Assembly (NCBI RefSeq): GCF_001584165.1 | Contig: NZ_CP013233.1 | Coordinates: 558,001-622,000, forward strand | Source of the DNA: Collimonas arenae | GTDB taxonomy: Bacteria > Pseudomonadota > Gammaproteobacteria > Burkholderiales > Burkholderiaceae_D | Direction: 5' to 3' | DNA: 64,000 bases | In this document: piece by piece, positions 8,581-16,370 of the stretch | Numbering within the stretch: position 1 is the first letter of the stretch | Layout of the letters: the number at the start of each line of letters is the position of its first letter | The notes under the pieces: model-generated | The model's database searches: none | What the model saw: only the letters and a program-made list of their open reading frames with translations | What the model was told of the DNA's origin: nothing | Position numbers and translations under genes: made by a program

Positions 8581-9099
8581 TTAAACGTAATCGAAAAATA
8601 CGGTTTCCTTGTCGCTCTGCATCCAGATATCCCAATGGTATTGCGCATCGCCCAGCTTCCGTGCAATCAGCGTGGCACGCCGATCAGCAAGGACTTGGGC
8701 GAGAATCTCGGATTGTGCCAAGCCGCTGTCATCTTCCAGGAAGACGGCAGTGAACTGGTGTTTGACCAGGCCACGTGCAAAGATGGTTGCAAACAGCACC
8801 GGCTTGCCGGCGGTGGCTGGCGTCGGCAACGATACTTCGATGCAGAAGGCGCCGTCGTCGTTGCTGGGGATGCGCCGAAAACCGGGTATCGCCTGTGCGG
8901 ATTCAGCGGCGACTGCATCAGGCAACCAGGCCTCAATCCAGCCATCGCTGATCGGCGCACCGTTGCCGTCGCGGATCACGCCGCTGATGGTGACGGTCGG
9001 CGCGCCGCTGATCAGCGCGTTGCTGGCGTCGACGCCCCAGCGCCAGGCTTCATGCGGGAATGGGCCGATGGTCTGTGAAGTGGTGATGTTGGAAGCCAT
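8581..9099 (-). CDS. pcaG: Protocatechuate 3,4-dioxygenase alpha subunit
   Basis: The 172-residue protein begins MASNITTSQTIGPFPHEAW, the typical PcaG N-terminus, and continues with the intradiol-dioxygenase beta-sandwich (VTISGVIRDGNGAPISDGWIEAW, FARGLVKHQFTAVFLED). As expected for the alpha subunit, it lacks the four iron ligands present in PcaH and shapes the active site with it. It is somewhat shorter than many PcaG proteins. It is 37 bases downstream of pcaH and belongs to the same operon. Confidence 0.95.
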   Translation of the reverse strand: MASNITTSQTIGPFPHEAWRWGVDASNALISGAPTVTISGVIRDGNGAPISDGWIEAWLPDAVAAESAQAIPGFRRIPSNDDGAFCIEVSLPTPATAGKPVLFATIFARGLVKHQFTAVFLEDDSGLAQSEILAQVLADRRATLIARKLGDAQYHWDIWMQSDKETVFFDYV

Positions 9100-9136
9100 T
9101 TTTTCTCCGTTTTAAAGGTCCGTTCTTGAGGTCTGT

Positions 9137-9865
9137 TTAAAGACCCATTGGTGTGGCATCGCGGCCGCGCAACACAATATCGAACTCGTATCCCAGCATT
9201 TTGTCGTCGACTGTTTGTTCCAGGCTGAAGCGGGCGATCAGCCGTTGCCGCGCAGCCAGATCAGGGATGCTTTGAAAGATCGGGTCGTAATCGAACAGTG
9301 GATCGCTTGGGAAATACATTTGCGTAACCAGGCGTTGTGCGTAGACGTTGCCGAACAGCGAAAAATGGATATGTGCCGGACGCCATGCCTTGTGGTGGTT
9401 GCCCCAGGGATAAGGGCCAGGTTTGATCGTGACAAAACGGTAGCGGCCCTCGTCGTCGGTCAGCATCTTGCCGAAGCCGTAGAAGTTCGGATCGAGCGGT
9501 GCATCATGCTGGTCGCGCTTGTGCCAATAGCGGCCGGCGGAATTGCACTGCCAGACTTCGAGCAGCGAGTTGCGCACTGGCTTGCCGTCTTCATCGAGGA
9601 CGCGCCCGGTGATGACGATCTTTTCGCCGAGCGGCTCACCCTGGCCGTGGCTGGTCAGGTCGGTATCGTGCGGCAGGATCAGGTTGCGTGATACCGCAAT
9701 GTTGGTCTGCACCGGCTCGGCGGCGCGTATTCGCAGCGGTGCCTGAGTCGGACCGCGTTTGGCGGTGGAAGCATACGGTGGATAAACCAGGGTGGGGTAG
9801 ACGCCGGTTTCTACGGAATCGAATCTCACGTCAGTGTTCCTTATCGGTTGGGTGGTGCGTTGCAT
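9137..9865 (-). CDS. pcaH: Protocatechuate 3,4-dioxygenase beta subunit
   Basis: This 242-residue protein is the catalytic subunit that cleaves protocatechuate between its hydroxyls (intradiol) with non-haem Fe(III). The ligand regions are readable: a tyrosine in DPNFYGFGK, a second in GPYPWGN, and the two histidines in RPAHIHFS. GRVLDEDGKPVRNSLLEVWQ is the conserved beta-sheet stretch. It is the first gene of the minus-strand pca operon, and its promoter must lie in the roughly 220-bp divergent region shared with an IclR gene. Confidence 0.96.
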   Translation of the reverse strand: MQRTTQPIRNTDVRFDSVETGVYPTLVYPPYASTAKRGPTQAPLRIRAAEPVQTNIAVSRNLILPHDTDLTSHGQGEPLGEKIVITGRVLDEDGKPVRNSLLEVWQCNSAGRYWHKRDQHDAPLDPNFYGFGKMLTDDEGRYRFVTIKPGPYPWGNHHKAWRPAHIHFSLFGNVYAQRLVTQMYFPSDPLFDYDPIFQSIPDLAARQRLIARFSLEQTVDDKMLGYEFDIVLRGRDATPMGL

Positions 9866-10037
9866 TACCTAACTTGTTGTTTCGTCTTTTATCGTCTGGC
9901 ATTAACGAGGAAAAATCTGTTTTCCGCCGTTCAATGAGAGTTGTGCGAATGTCGCGCAAGCGAGCTGGTTTTGATGAAGCGATTGCATGATAGGTCTCGC
10001 CAATTTGGCTAACAAGACGATTTTGTGCTGTAGTATT

Positions 10038-10066
10038 CGCATATCGCCCATATTGTGCGATATGCG
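10038..10066. promoter_or_regulatory. Palindromic operator candidate between pcaH and the IclR gene
   Basis: The 10-bp arms CGCATATCGC (10038-10047) and GCGATATGCG (10057-10066) form a perfect inverted repeat with a 9-base spacer. It lies 17 bases before the IclR start and about 170 bases before pcaH. PcaU/PobR-type IclR proteins are known to bind 10-bp repeats in such divergent regions, so this is the best candidate for the regulator's site. Confidence 0.6.
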
Positions 10067-10082
10067 CCCAAAGAGGGATGTA

Positions 10083-10919
10083 ATGTCTGAAAACTCAAAA
10101 AATCAACATGTAAAGCCAGGCGTGGAACCGGCTGCGCCCGCTGTTTCCGGGACCGCGGGAGAGGAGCCGTTGAAGCGCGATCTGGTCGCGGGCCTGGAAA
10201 AGGGCTTGCAGGTTATTGAAGCCTTCGACCAGGAGCGCTCGCGGCTGACGATCAGCGAGGTCGCGCAGCGCGCCAATCTCACGCGTGCGGCGGCCAGGCG
10301 TTATCTGATTACATTGACCCATCTGGGATATGTCCGGCATGAACAGAAAGTGTTTTCGCTGACGCCAAAAGTATTGCGACTGGGACAGTCTTATCTCCAT
10401 TCGGCGCGTTTGCCGCGCATTGTTCAACCCATGCTTTATCGCCTGGCGTACTCGCTGGAAGAGGCCGCATCGGCTGGCGTACTGGATCACGATGACCTGG
10501 TTTGCGTGGCCGCCGTCAGTGCTGGCCGCCTGGTGTCGACGACGCTGCAGCCGGGAACCCGGGTGCCGGCGTTTTGCACCGCCAACGGTCGCGTGTTGCT
10601 GGCCAGCTTGCCACCGCAGCAGGTTGAGGAGATCCTGGCGCGATTGTCGCTGGAGCCGATCACCGAGCACACCATCGTTAGCAAAGAACGGCTACTGCTG
10701 GAAATTGCGCGGACCCGAGCTCAAGGCTATGCGGTGGTGGATCAGGAGCTTGAACTGGGCCTGCGGACGATTGCCGTGCCGCTCAAGAACTTTCGAGGAC
10801 TCACGGTCGCCGCGATGAACGTCAGCGTGCATGCCGCGCGGATACCAGTCGAAGATATCGTCGAGCGCTGCCTGCCGGCGCTGCTGAAAGCGCAGGTTGA
10901 ACTGACTGCGTTGCTGTAG
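10083..10919 (+). CDS. IclR family regulator of the pca operon (PcaR/PcaU/PobR type)
   Basis: The protein has about 278 residues. An N-terminal winged helix (GLQVIEAFDQERSRLTISEV, RAAARRYLITLTHLGYV) is followed by the IclR effector domain with the PcaR/PobR subgroup hallmark LGQSYLHSARLPRIVQPM. The start at 10083 is preferred over the upstream ATG at 9987 because GAGGG precedes it and the upstream residues (NKTILCCSIRISPILCD) look non-coding. It is divergent from pcaH with a palindrome directly upstream, consistent with control of the pca operon in response to a pathway intermediate and with autoregulation. Activator versus repressor cannot be told. Confidence 0.88.
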   Translation: MSENSKNQHVKPGVEPAAPAVSGTAGEEPLKRDLVAGLEKGLQVIEAFDQERSRLTISEVAQRANLTRAAARRYLITLTHLGYVRHEQKVFSLTPKVLRLGQSYLHSARLPRIVQPMLYRLAYSLEEAASAGVLDHDDLVCVAAVSAGRLVSTTLQPGTRVPAFCTANGRVLLASLPPQQVEEILARLSLEPITEHTIVSKERLLLEIARTRAQGYAVVDQELELGLRTIAVPLKNFRGLTVAAMNVSVHAARIPVEDIVERCLPALLKAQVELTALL

Positions 10920-10977
10920 TTTTCTGTGGTTTGTTGTTCAGATGCCGCGACAGATGTTGCGTCAGATGTTGCGCCGA

Positions 10978-11760
10978 TTACACCCACAGCATCAGGGTAT
11001 TGGCGGTGGCCTGCAACGCGGGTACGCAGCGCGCAGCCGCTTCGGCTTTGGAGCAGCTCGATGTCATCATCGATACGCTCAAGGCGCCGATCAGTGCGCC
11101 GCGCCGGCTCTTGATCGGCACTGAAATGCCGCGGAAGCCGATTTCATACTGGTTTTCGGTGATGCTAAAACCATCCTCGCGGATCGCCACCAGTTCGCGA
11201 AATAGTTGCTCCTTGTCGACCACGGTCAGGTGCGTGTAGGCGATCAGCTCGACTCCATCCAGATAGGCCCGCAACTCATCGTCCGGCAACGCCGACAGCA
11301 ACACTCGGCCGGCGGTCGAAGTGTAGGCCGGCAAGCGTGTGCCGGGCTCGAAGCCGGTGGTCAACTGCTGCGGCGCATTGACGCGGCTGACATAGACCAC
11401 GTCATGGCCTTCCAGTACCGAGTAATTGGTGGATTCGTGCAGTTGCAGGGTCAGCCGTTGCAGGAATGGCACGATCGCACGCGGCAGCCGCGCCGAATCC
11501 AGATACGAACGCCCCAGATTGAGCACCTTGGGCGTCAGCCAGAAGCTGCGGCCGTCAGTCGCCGCCAGGCCGATATGCACCAGCGTCAATAAGTAACGGC
11601 GTGCCGCGCTGCGGCTGAGCGCGACCTTTTCCGCCAGTTCGCTGGCGGTAAGGCGCACGGTATCGTCATTGAACGCGGTGATGACATCGATGCCTTTGAT
11701 CAAGCCATCGATCAGATCGCGTTTGGCCACTTCCACTTCGTGCAATTCAGGCTTTTTCAT
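10978..11760 (-). CDS. IclR family regulator of the quinate/shikimate operon (PcaR/PobR type)
   Basis: A second IclR paralogue of 260 residues. It has the winged helix KGIDVITAFNDDTVRLTASE and RSAARRYLLTLVHIGLA, and the subgroup hallmark LGRSYLDSARLPRAIVPF. It is tail-to-tail with the first IclR gene (58 bases apart) and divergent from the VOC/QuiC operon across a large palindrome. The ATG at 11760 is used; a TTG at 11775 is in frame but has no better ribosome site. By position it should control the hydroaromatic operon. The two IclR proteins are clearly related, suggesting duplication and specialisation. Confidence 0.87.
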   Translation of the reverse strand: MKKPELHEVEVAKRDLIDGLIKGIDVITAFNDDTVRLTASELAEKVALSRSAARRYLLTLVHIGLAATDGRSFWLTPKVLNLGRSYLDSARLPRAIVPFLQRLTLQLHESTNYSVLEGHDVVYVSRVNAPQQLTTGFEPGTRLPAYTSTAGRVLLSALPDDELRAYLDGVELIAYTHLTVVDKEQLFRELVAIREDGFSITENQYEIGFRGISVPIKSRRGALIGALSVSMMTSSCSKAEAAARCVPALQATANTLMLWV

Positions 11761-11781
11761 CGCAAATAATCTCAAAAATGC

Positions 11782-11812
11782 GCGTTAATCGCGCCATTTG
11801 CGCGATTAACGC
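11782..11812. promoter_or_regulatory. Perfect 13-bp-arm palindrome, operator candidate for the hydroaromatic operon
   Basis: GCGTTAATCGCGC (11782-11794) and GCGCGATTAACGC (11800-11812) are perfect inverted arms around the spacer CATTT. It sits in the 130-bp divergent region, 22 bases before the IclR start and 79 before the VOC gene. Its core (GCGAT.A.CGC) resembles the half-site of the palindrome at 10038, as expected for paralogous IclR regulators. Confidence 0.65.
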
Positions 11813-11890
11813 AGTATGACAGGTTTTTCACCCTATTTTTCTCCGTATCGCGTTCCTATACTTGCCCTGACTCATTAGCCAAGGACCAGC

Positions 11891-12775
11891 ATGACTGTGC
11901 AAGAACACAACCCGGAACCGAACAATCCGCTCGGCATCGACGGCATCGAATTTGTCGAATATGCAACCGCGCAGCCGCTGGCGCTTGGCGCCTTGCTTGA
12001 ACAGATGGGATTTGTCGCCACCGCCCGCCATCGCTCACGCGAAGTGACCTTGTACCGCCAGGGCACGATGAATGTGATCGTCAATGCCGATCCATCGTCC
12101 TTGCCGCAATCCGACATCGACCCGCAAGCAACCGTCATCAGCGCCATCGCGTTGCGGGTGCGCGATGCTGACGCAGCGTATCGCCATGCAATCGAGATGG
12201 GCGCCTGGGGCATTCAGACTCGCGCCGGCGTGATGGAACTGAATATTCCCGGCGTACACGGAGTCGGCGATTCGATCCTGTACTTTGTCGATCGCTTCCG
12301 CGATTTCTCGATCTACGACGTCGACTTCAAGCCGATCTTGAACGCTCCGGTGAATCCACCTGCATTAGCCGGCCTGCACTTTTTCGGTGTGGTGCAAACC
12401 ATAGGCCGTGACCGCTCGCCGGAGTGGATCGATTTTTATCAGCAACTGATGGATTTTCGGCCGTTGCCGCAAGGCCGTTATTTTGGCGTGTTGCCAAAAG
12501 GGGTACTGCTGGAAAGCCCTTGTCATCGTTTTTACCTGCAACTGGTAGAGCCGCCGGAGGGCGCCGCAGGTCTGCAATGGGACGAACAATTGATCCGGGT
12601 CGGCCTGGGGGCGCCCGATGTGTTGGAAGCGGTACGGCAACTGAAGCAGCGCGGCATCGTCTTCATCGACCGTGAACCGGCGCAAGCCAGTGAAAAGGGT
12701 GCATTGACGCAGTTGTACAAGAGCGGCATCAGTTTCGAGTTGGTGGTCAGCCGTCAGGGGAGCCAACATGCTTGA
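11891..12775 (+). CDS. VOC-fold protein resembling the HPPD-like C-terminal domain of QuiC 3-dehydroshikimate dehydratase
   Basis: The 294-residue protein has the two vicinal-oxygen-chelate repeats of 4-hydroxyphenylpyruvate dioxygenase: GIDGIEFVEYATAQPLALGA then GLHFFGVVQTIG with SPEWIDFYQQLMDF. In pseudomonad QuiC1 such a domain is fused behind the TIM-barrel dehydratase domain; here it is a separate gene at the head of the operon. By eye, two of the three HPPD metal-ligand positions look replaced (Phe in GLHFFGVV, Arg in QLIRVGLG), with the last glutamate kept (SGISFELVVS). It may be an accessory or structural subunit rather than a dioxygenase. Its stop overlaps the next start (ATGCTTGA). 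Confidence 0.75.
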   Translation: MTVQEHNPEPNNPLGIDGIEFVEYATAQPLALGALLEQMGFVATARHRSREVTLYRQGTMNVIVNADPSSLPQSDIDPQATVISAIALRVRDADAAYRHAIEMGAWGIQTRAGVMELNIPGVHGVGDSILYFVDRFRDFSIYDVDFKPILNAPVNPPALAGLHFFGVVQTIGRDRSPEWIDFYQQLMDFRPLPQGRYFGVLPKGVLLESPCHRFYLQLVEPPEGAAGLQWDEQLIRVGLGAPDVLEAVRQLKQRGIVFIDREPAQASEKGALTQLYKSGISFELVVSRQGSQHA

Positions 12776-13616
12776 GATTTCCGGCACTACGCGCATTTTT
12801 CCTGTCATCGGTTGGCCGGTCGAGCAAGTCAAGGCGCCGGCATTGTTCAACGCCTACTTCAAACGTCACGATATCGACGCCCGCGTCGTGCCGTTGAAGA
12901 TCGCCCCGGCTTCCTACATTGCGGCGGTGCGCCTCTTGATGGCGGCAGAAAACGTGGGCGGCATCCTAGTGTCGATTCCGCACAAGCCGATGAGCGTTGA
13001 AGCTGTCGACCAGCCGACTTCCCGCGCAGTGCTGGCCGGCGCCTGCAACGCGATTTACAAAGGCGCGGATGGACATACCTTGATCGGCGATCTGATCGAC
13101 GGCGAAGGATTCATCCGTGCATTCGATCGCACCTGCGCCGGCACGCGCTTCGATTGGCCGCACGCCAGAGCTTTGGTGGTCGGCAGCGGCGGCGTCGGTT
13201 GCGCAGTGGCGGCAGCGTTGGCGGCGCGCGGCATCGGCCATGTGGCGATTTACGACACGCGCATCGAGCAGGCTGAAGCATTGCGTCAGCGCCTGCAAAA
13301 AACTTTTTCGACAACGGAAGTGAGCATCGGCACGCCAAGCGCCGAAGGCTACGATCTGGTGGTCAACTCGACCCCGCTCGGTATGGCAGAGGACGATCCG
13401 CTGCCGTTTGACTTGAACGGTATCAAGTCGTCCTGCATCGTTGCCGACTGCGGCATGAAAATCGAAATGACCCGCTTGCTGGTGGAAGCGCAGCGGCAAG
13501 GCTGCCGTATCCAGAAGGGCCGTGAAATGATGATCGAGCAGGCGCCCTTATATCTCGAACTGTTCGGTTGGCCCGGTGTGTCGTCGGATGCATTCCGTGC
13601 GCTGGAGGCGATATGA
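12768..13616 (+). CDS. Shikimate/quinate dehydrogenase-like protein (AroE family paralogue)
   Basis: The 282-residue protein has the AroE two-domain layout. The catalytic lysine is in VSIPHKPMS and the aspartate in GDLIDGEGF, and the nucleotide loop VVGSGGVGCAVAAAL is present. VNSTPLGM and KGREMMIEQAPLYLELF are the conserved C-terminal motifs. Unusually, the substrate-carboxylate loop, normally containing SxS before Lys (as in SHSKSP), reads GWPVEQVKAP, so both serines are missing. Its position in a catabolic operon suggests oxidation of quinate, shikimate or a relative to feed dehydroquinate/dehydroshikimate, not biosynthesis. It overlaps both neighbours. Confidence 0.83.
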   Translation: MLEISGTTRIFPVIGWPVEQVKAPALFNAYFKRHDIDARVVPLKIAPASYIAAVRLLMAAENVGGILVSIPHKPMSVEAVDQPTSRAVLAGACNAIYKGADGHTLIGDLIDGEGFIRAFDRTCAGTRFDWPHARALVVGSGGVGCAVAAALAARGIGHVAIYDTRIEQAEALRQRLQKTFSTTEVSIGTPSAEGYDLVVNSTPLGMAEDDPLPFDLNGIKSSCIVADCGMKIEMTRLLVEAQRQGCRIQKGREMMIEQAPLYLELFGWPGVSSDAFRALEAI

Positions 13617-14500
13617 ACCTGAGCAACTTTGGCATGGACAGCATTACCCTGGCCGGGCCACTGGAGTCGAAGCTGAGTGCTTCCAAGGCTGCCGGATTTT
13701 CGCAGATCATGTTGTGGGCCAAGGATTTGGCAGGTCATCCCGGCGGTCTGGAGCAGGCTGTGCGCCTGGTCAAAGCGAGTGGGATACGCGTAACCGGCAT
13801 TCAGGTCATGCGCGACTTCGAAGGTTTGTCCGGCGCCTTGCACGAATACAAGCTCGACATTGCCAAGAACATGCTGCAGGTGTGCAAGGCCGTCGGCGCG
13901 CCGTTGCTGATGGTCTGTTCAAGCACATCCAGCCACGCCAGCGGCGACATGCCGGTGATCGCGCAGCACCTCGCCAAACTGGCGACCCTGGCGGTGCCGC
14001 TTGGCGTGCGCGTCGGTTACGAAGCGTTGTCCTGGGGCCGTCACGTCAATCAATATACGCAGTCGTGGGAGGCGGTGGAAATGGCCGACCACGCCAACCT
14101 GGGGGTGGTGATCGACTCCTTCCACATGCTCGCTAACCAAGCTGATCTGGATGGTTTGGAAGACATCCCAAGCCACAAGATCGCAATGGTGCAGCTGTCC
14201 GATTTCATGTGGCGCGATATCCGCAGTGCCGAAGAACGGCTGGAAACGGCGCGCCATCTGCGTGTGTTTCCAGGTGAAGGCGCGCACTCGAAGGAATTGT
14301 CCGAATTGCTGCGGCGCCTGGATCGAGGCGGCTATCGCGGCGATTACAGTTTCGAAGTATTCAATGACGATTACCTGCAACTGTCGCCGGACATCGTCGC
14401 GCGCCGCGCGCACCGCGCCGCCAAATGGGTCACCGATCAGGTCCTGAGGCGCAGCTTGCAGGTGCGTCAACCGACGGCGGGGCATCCGACAATGGCATAG
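13613..14500 (+). CDS. quiC: Stand-alone 3-dehydroshikimate dehydratase-like TIM barrel (sugar phosphate isomerase/epimerase family)
   Basis: The 295-residue protein is a xylose-isomerase-like TIM barrel. It matches the N-terminal half of QuiC-type 3-dehydroshikimate dehydratase, which makes protocatechuate. The four expected metal ligands are readable in order: glutamate in VGYEALSWG, aspartate in VVIDSFHML, glutamine in MVQLSDFMW and glutamate in YSFEVFNDD. The HPPD-like second half of classical QuiC is absent and occurs as the separate VOC gene two positions upstream. The start is the ATGA overlap with the dehydrogenase stop, with GGAGG six bases before it. This enzyme links the hydroaromatic genes to the pcaHGB operon. 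Confidence 0.82.
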   Translation: MNLSNFGMDSITLAGPLESKLSASKAAGFSQIMLWAKDLAGHPGGLEQAVRLVKASGIRVTGIQVMRDFEGLSGALHEYKLDIAKNMLQVCKAVGAPLLMVCSSTSSHASGDMPVIAQHLAKLATLAVPLGVRVGYEALSWGRHVNQYTQSWEAVEMADHANLGVVIDSFHMLANQADLDGLEDIPSHKIAMVQLSDFMWRDIRSAEERLETARHLRVFPGEGAHSKELSELLRRLDRGGYRGDYSFEVFNDDYLQLSPDIVARRAHRAAKWVTDQVLRRSLQVRQPTAGHPTMA

Positions 14501-14577
14501 ACGCCAGACATTCATGAAAGCAGCTGCCAATAACAAAAAAAATGCAGCGCCATAGAGCTAAAAAATCAGGAGACAGC

Positions 14578-15051
14578 ATGACCCCGCACCCAAAATCCGT
14601 TCTGGTTCTGAACGGACCTAATCTCAACCTGCTCGGCCGCCGCGAACCGGCCGTATACGGTGCGCAGACACTGGCCGACGTCGAAACCATATGTCGCGAG
14701 GCATGCCGGACGCATGGCTTCACGCTTGATTTCCGCCAGTCCAACCATGAAGGCGTGTTGATCGACTGGATCCACGAAGCTGGCGCCGCTCAGGCTGCCG
14801 GTACGTTGGCAGGCGTAGTGTGCAATGCCGGCGCGTACACCCACACGTCGGTAGCACTGCATGACGCGATCAAGGGCGCCGCGGTACACCTCATCGAATT
14901 ACATATATCGAATGTCCATGCGCGCGAAGCGTTCCGCCAGCACTCATGGCTGTCGCCGGTAGCGCAGGGAGTGCTAGCCGGTTTCGGCGCCAACGGTTAT
15001 GCGTTGGCGATTGCTGCACTGGCCATGCTGCCGACCGGATCAAAGCAGTAG
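14578..15051 (+). CDS. aroQ: Type II 3-dehydroquinate dehydratase (catabolic copy)
   Basis: The 157-residue protein is a typical type II dehydroquinase, interconverting 3-dehydroquinate and 3-dehydroshikimate. VLNGPNLNLLGRREPAVYG contains the active-site tyrosine loop, followed by FRQSNHEGVLIDWIH, NAGAYTHTSVALHDAI and IELHISNVHAREAFRQHS. The ATG at 14578 was chosen because AGGAGA precedes it and the 12 upstream residues are atypical. Placement between quiC and the porin indicates a role in quinate breakdown; the QuiB designation is also possible. Confidence 0.92.
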   Translation: MTPHPKSVLVLNGPNLNLLGRREPAVYGAQTLADVETICREACRTHGFTLDFRQSNHEGVLIDWIHEAGAAQAAGTLAGVVCNAGAYTHTSVALHDAIKGAAVHLIELHISNVHAREAFRQHSWLSPVAQGVLAGFGANGYALAIAALAMLPTGSKQ

Positions 15052-15154
15052 GTAATACGGAGGCCCTCGCTTCGTGGTCCCGGGGGGAAACCGCTGCACG
15101 CGTCTTGCAGTGCATCGGAAGATCAAACATAAAAATAAATCATACGGAGATGTC

Positions 15155-16276
15155 ATGAAGAGAAAGTTAGTCGTTGCCGGCTGCCTCGCCGGTTGTTCCG
15201 CGGTTGCGCAGGCCGATTCCAACGTTACGTTGTATGGCGATATCGACCAATACATAGGCTACATCCACAGTAGCAGCGGCAACAGTGTCACCGGGCTGAA
15301 CGATGGAGGCATCCTGCGCAGCCGCCTTGGCTTGCGTGGTGTGGAAGATCTGGGCAGCGGTTACCAGACCAAGTTCACGCTGGAACAGGGATTGAGCGCC
15401 AACACTGGTGCGGCGGCCGATTCCAGCCGTCTGTTTGACCGCCAGGCATGGATCGGCATGAATACGCCAGTCGGTGAATTTCGTATCGGGCGGCAGAACA
15501 CCATCATTTTCTTCATCGGCGGCGCCATCGATTACACCGAACGCACCACCTACGGTTCAGTCATTAATACTTTCGGCGTGCCATCGCGCTATGACAATGA
15601 CATCTCTTACAAGTCGCCGCGCATTACCGGTTTTCAGGCTGATGCACACTACGCGCTCACCGAAACTGCGGGCGAAAGTGTCGGCACGCGCGGCGTGTAC
15701 CAACTGGGGCTTGACTATACCAACGGCCCGTATCGCGCCGGTTACGCCGGATTGTGGGCCAAGCCGGCAGCGAATGCTACGTACTCGCAGATGGTGGTCT
15801 ATCACAATGTCTACGCCGACTACGATTACGGCCACGGCAAACTGTACTTCGCCTATGTCCGCAGCAACAACGTGACAGCCAGCGCTAGCGGCAATACCGC
15901 GGCAGCCATCCTCAACAATGTCAGCATCCCGAATAATGCATTTCCTGGCACCAACGCCAGTGTGCAACGGATGTTTAACATCTATCAGGTATCGGCCGAC
16001 TACCGCATCAATCCGCAACTGCGTATCGGCGCCTTGTACGGCGTGATTAAGGATTCATCCGGAGGCAATGCCGGTGCGCAGGGAGGCAACGTCGGCGCGT
16101 ATTACGACTTGTCGAAGCGGACCACCTTGTATGGTTTCGGCAATTACATGAAGAACGATGCCAATGCCGGTTTCCGTTTCAGCGGCTCCGCCGGCCCTAC
16201 GGCCAACCTGACCGGCGCCGATATCAACGGCAAGAGCCTGGTCGGTTTGCAAGCTGGCATTCTGCATCGCTTCTAG
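15155..16276 (+). CDS. Gram-negative general porin (Burkholderiales trimeric type)
   Basis: The 373-residue outer-membrane protein has a signal peptide (MKRKLVVAGCLAGCSAVAQA) and then SNVTLYGDIDQYIGYI, the classical OmpC-like opening of betaproteobacterial porins. It has SRLGLRGVEDLGSGYQTKF and the C-terminal aromatic LQAGILHRF that serves as the assembly signal. CGGAG precedes the chosen ATG. Lying in the hydroaromatic operon, it likely admits quinate, shikimate or related acids through the outer membrane. Confidence 0.93.
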   Translation: MKRKLVVAGCLAGCSAVAQADSNVTLYGDIDQYIGYIHSSSGNSVTGLNDGGILRSRLGLRGVEDLGSGYQTKFTLEQGLSANTGAAADSSRLFDRQAWIGMNTPVGEFRIGRQNTIIFFIGGAIDYTERTTYGSVINTFGVPSRYDNDISYKSPRITGFQADAHYALTETAGESVGTRGVYQLGLDYTNGPYRAGYAGLWAKPAANATYSQMVVYHNVYADYDYGHGKLYFAYVRSNNVTASASGNTAAAILNNVSIPNNAFPGTNASVQRMFNIYQVSADYRINPQLRIGALYGVIKDSSGGNAGAQGGNVGAYYDLSKRTTLYGFGNYMKNDANAGFRFSGSAGPTANLTGADINGKSLVGLQAGILHRF

Positions 16277-16370
16277 GCGGATTGCTCAGTGGATTAGTTT
16301 CATGCAGGCATGACGAAAATCACTATTCGGCATGCCAAGAAAATATACTTACAGTTTACAGAAGGTCGTT

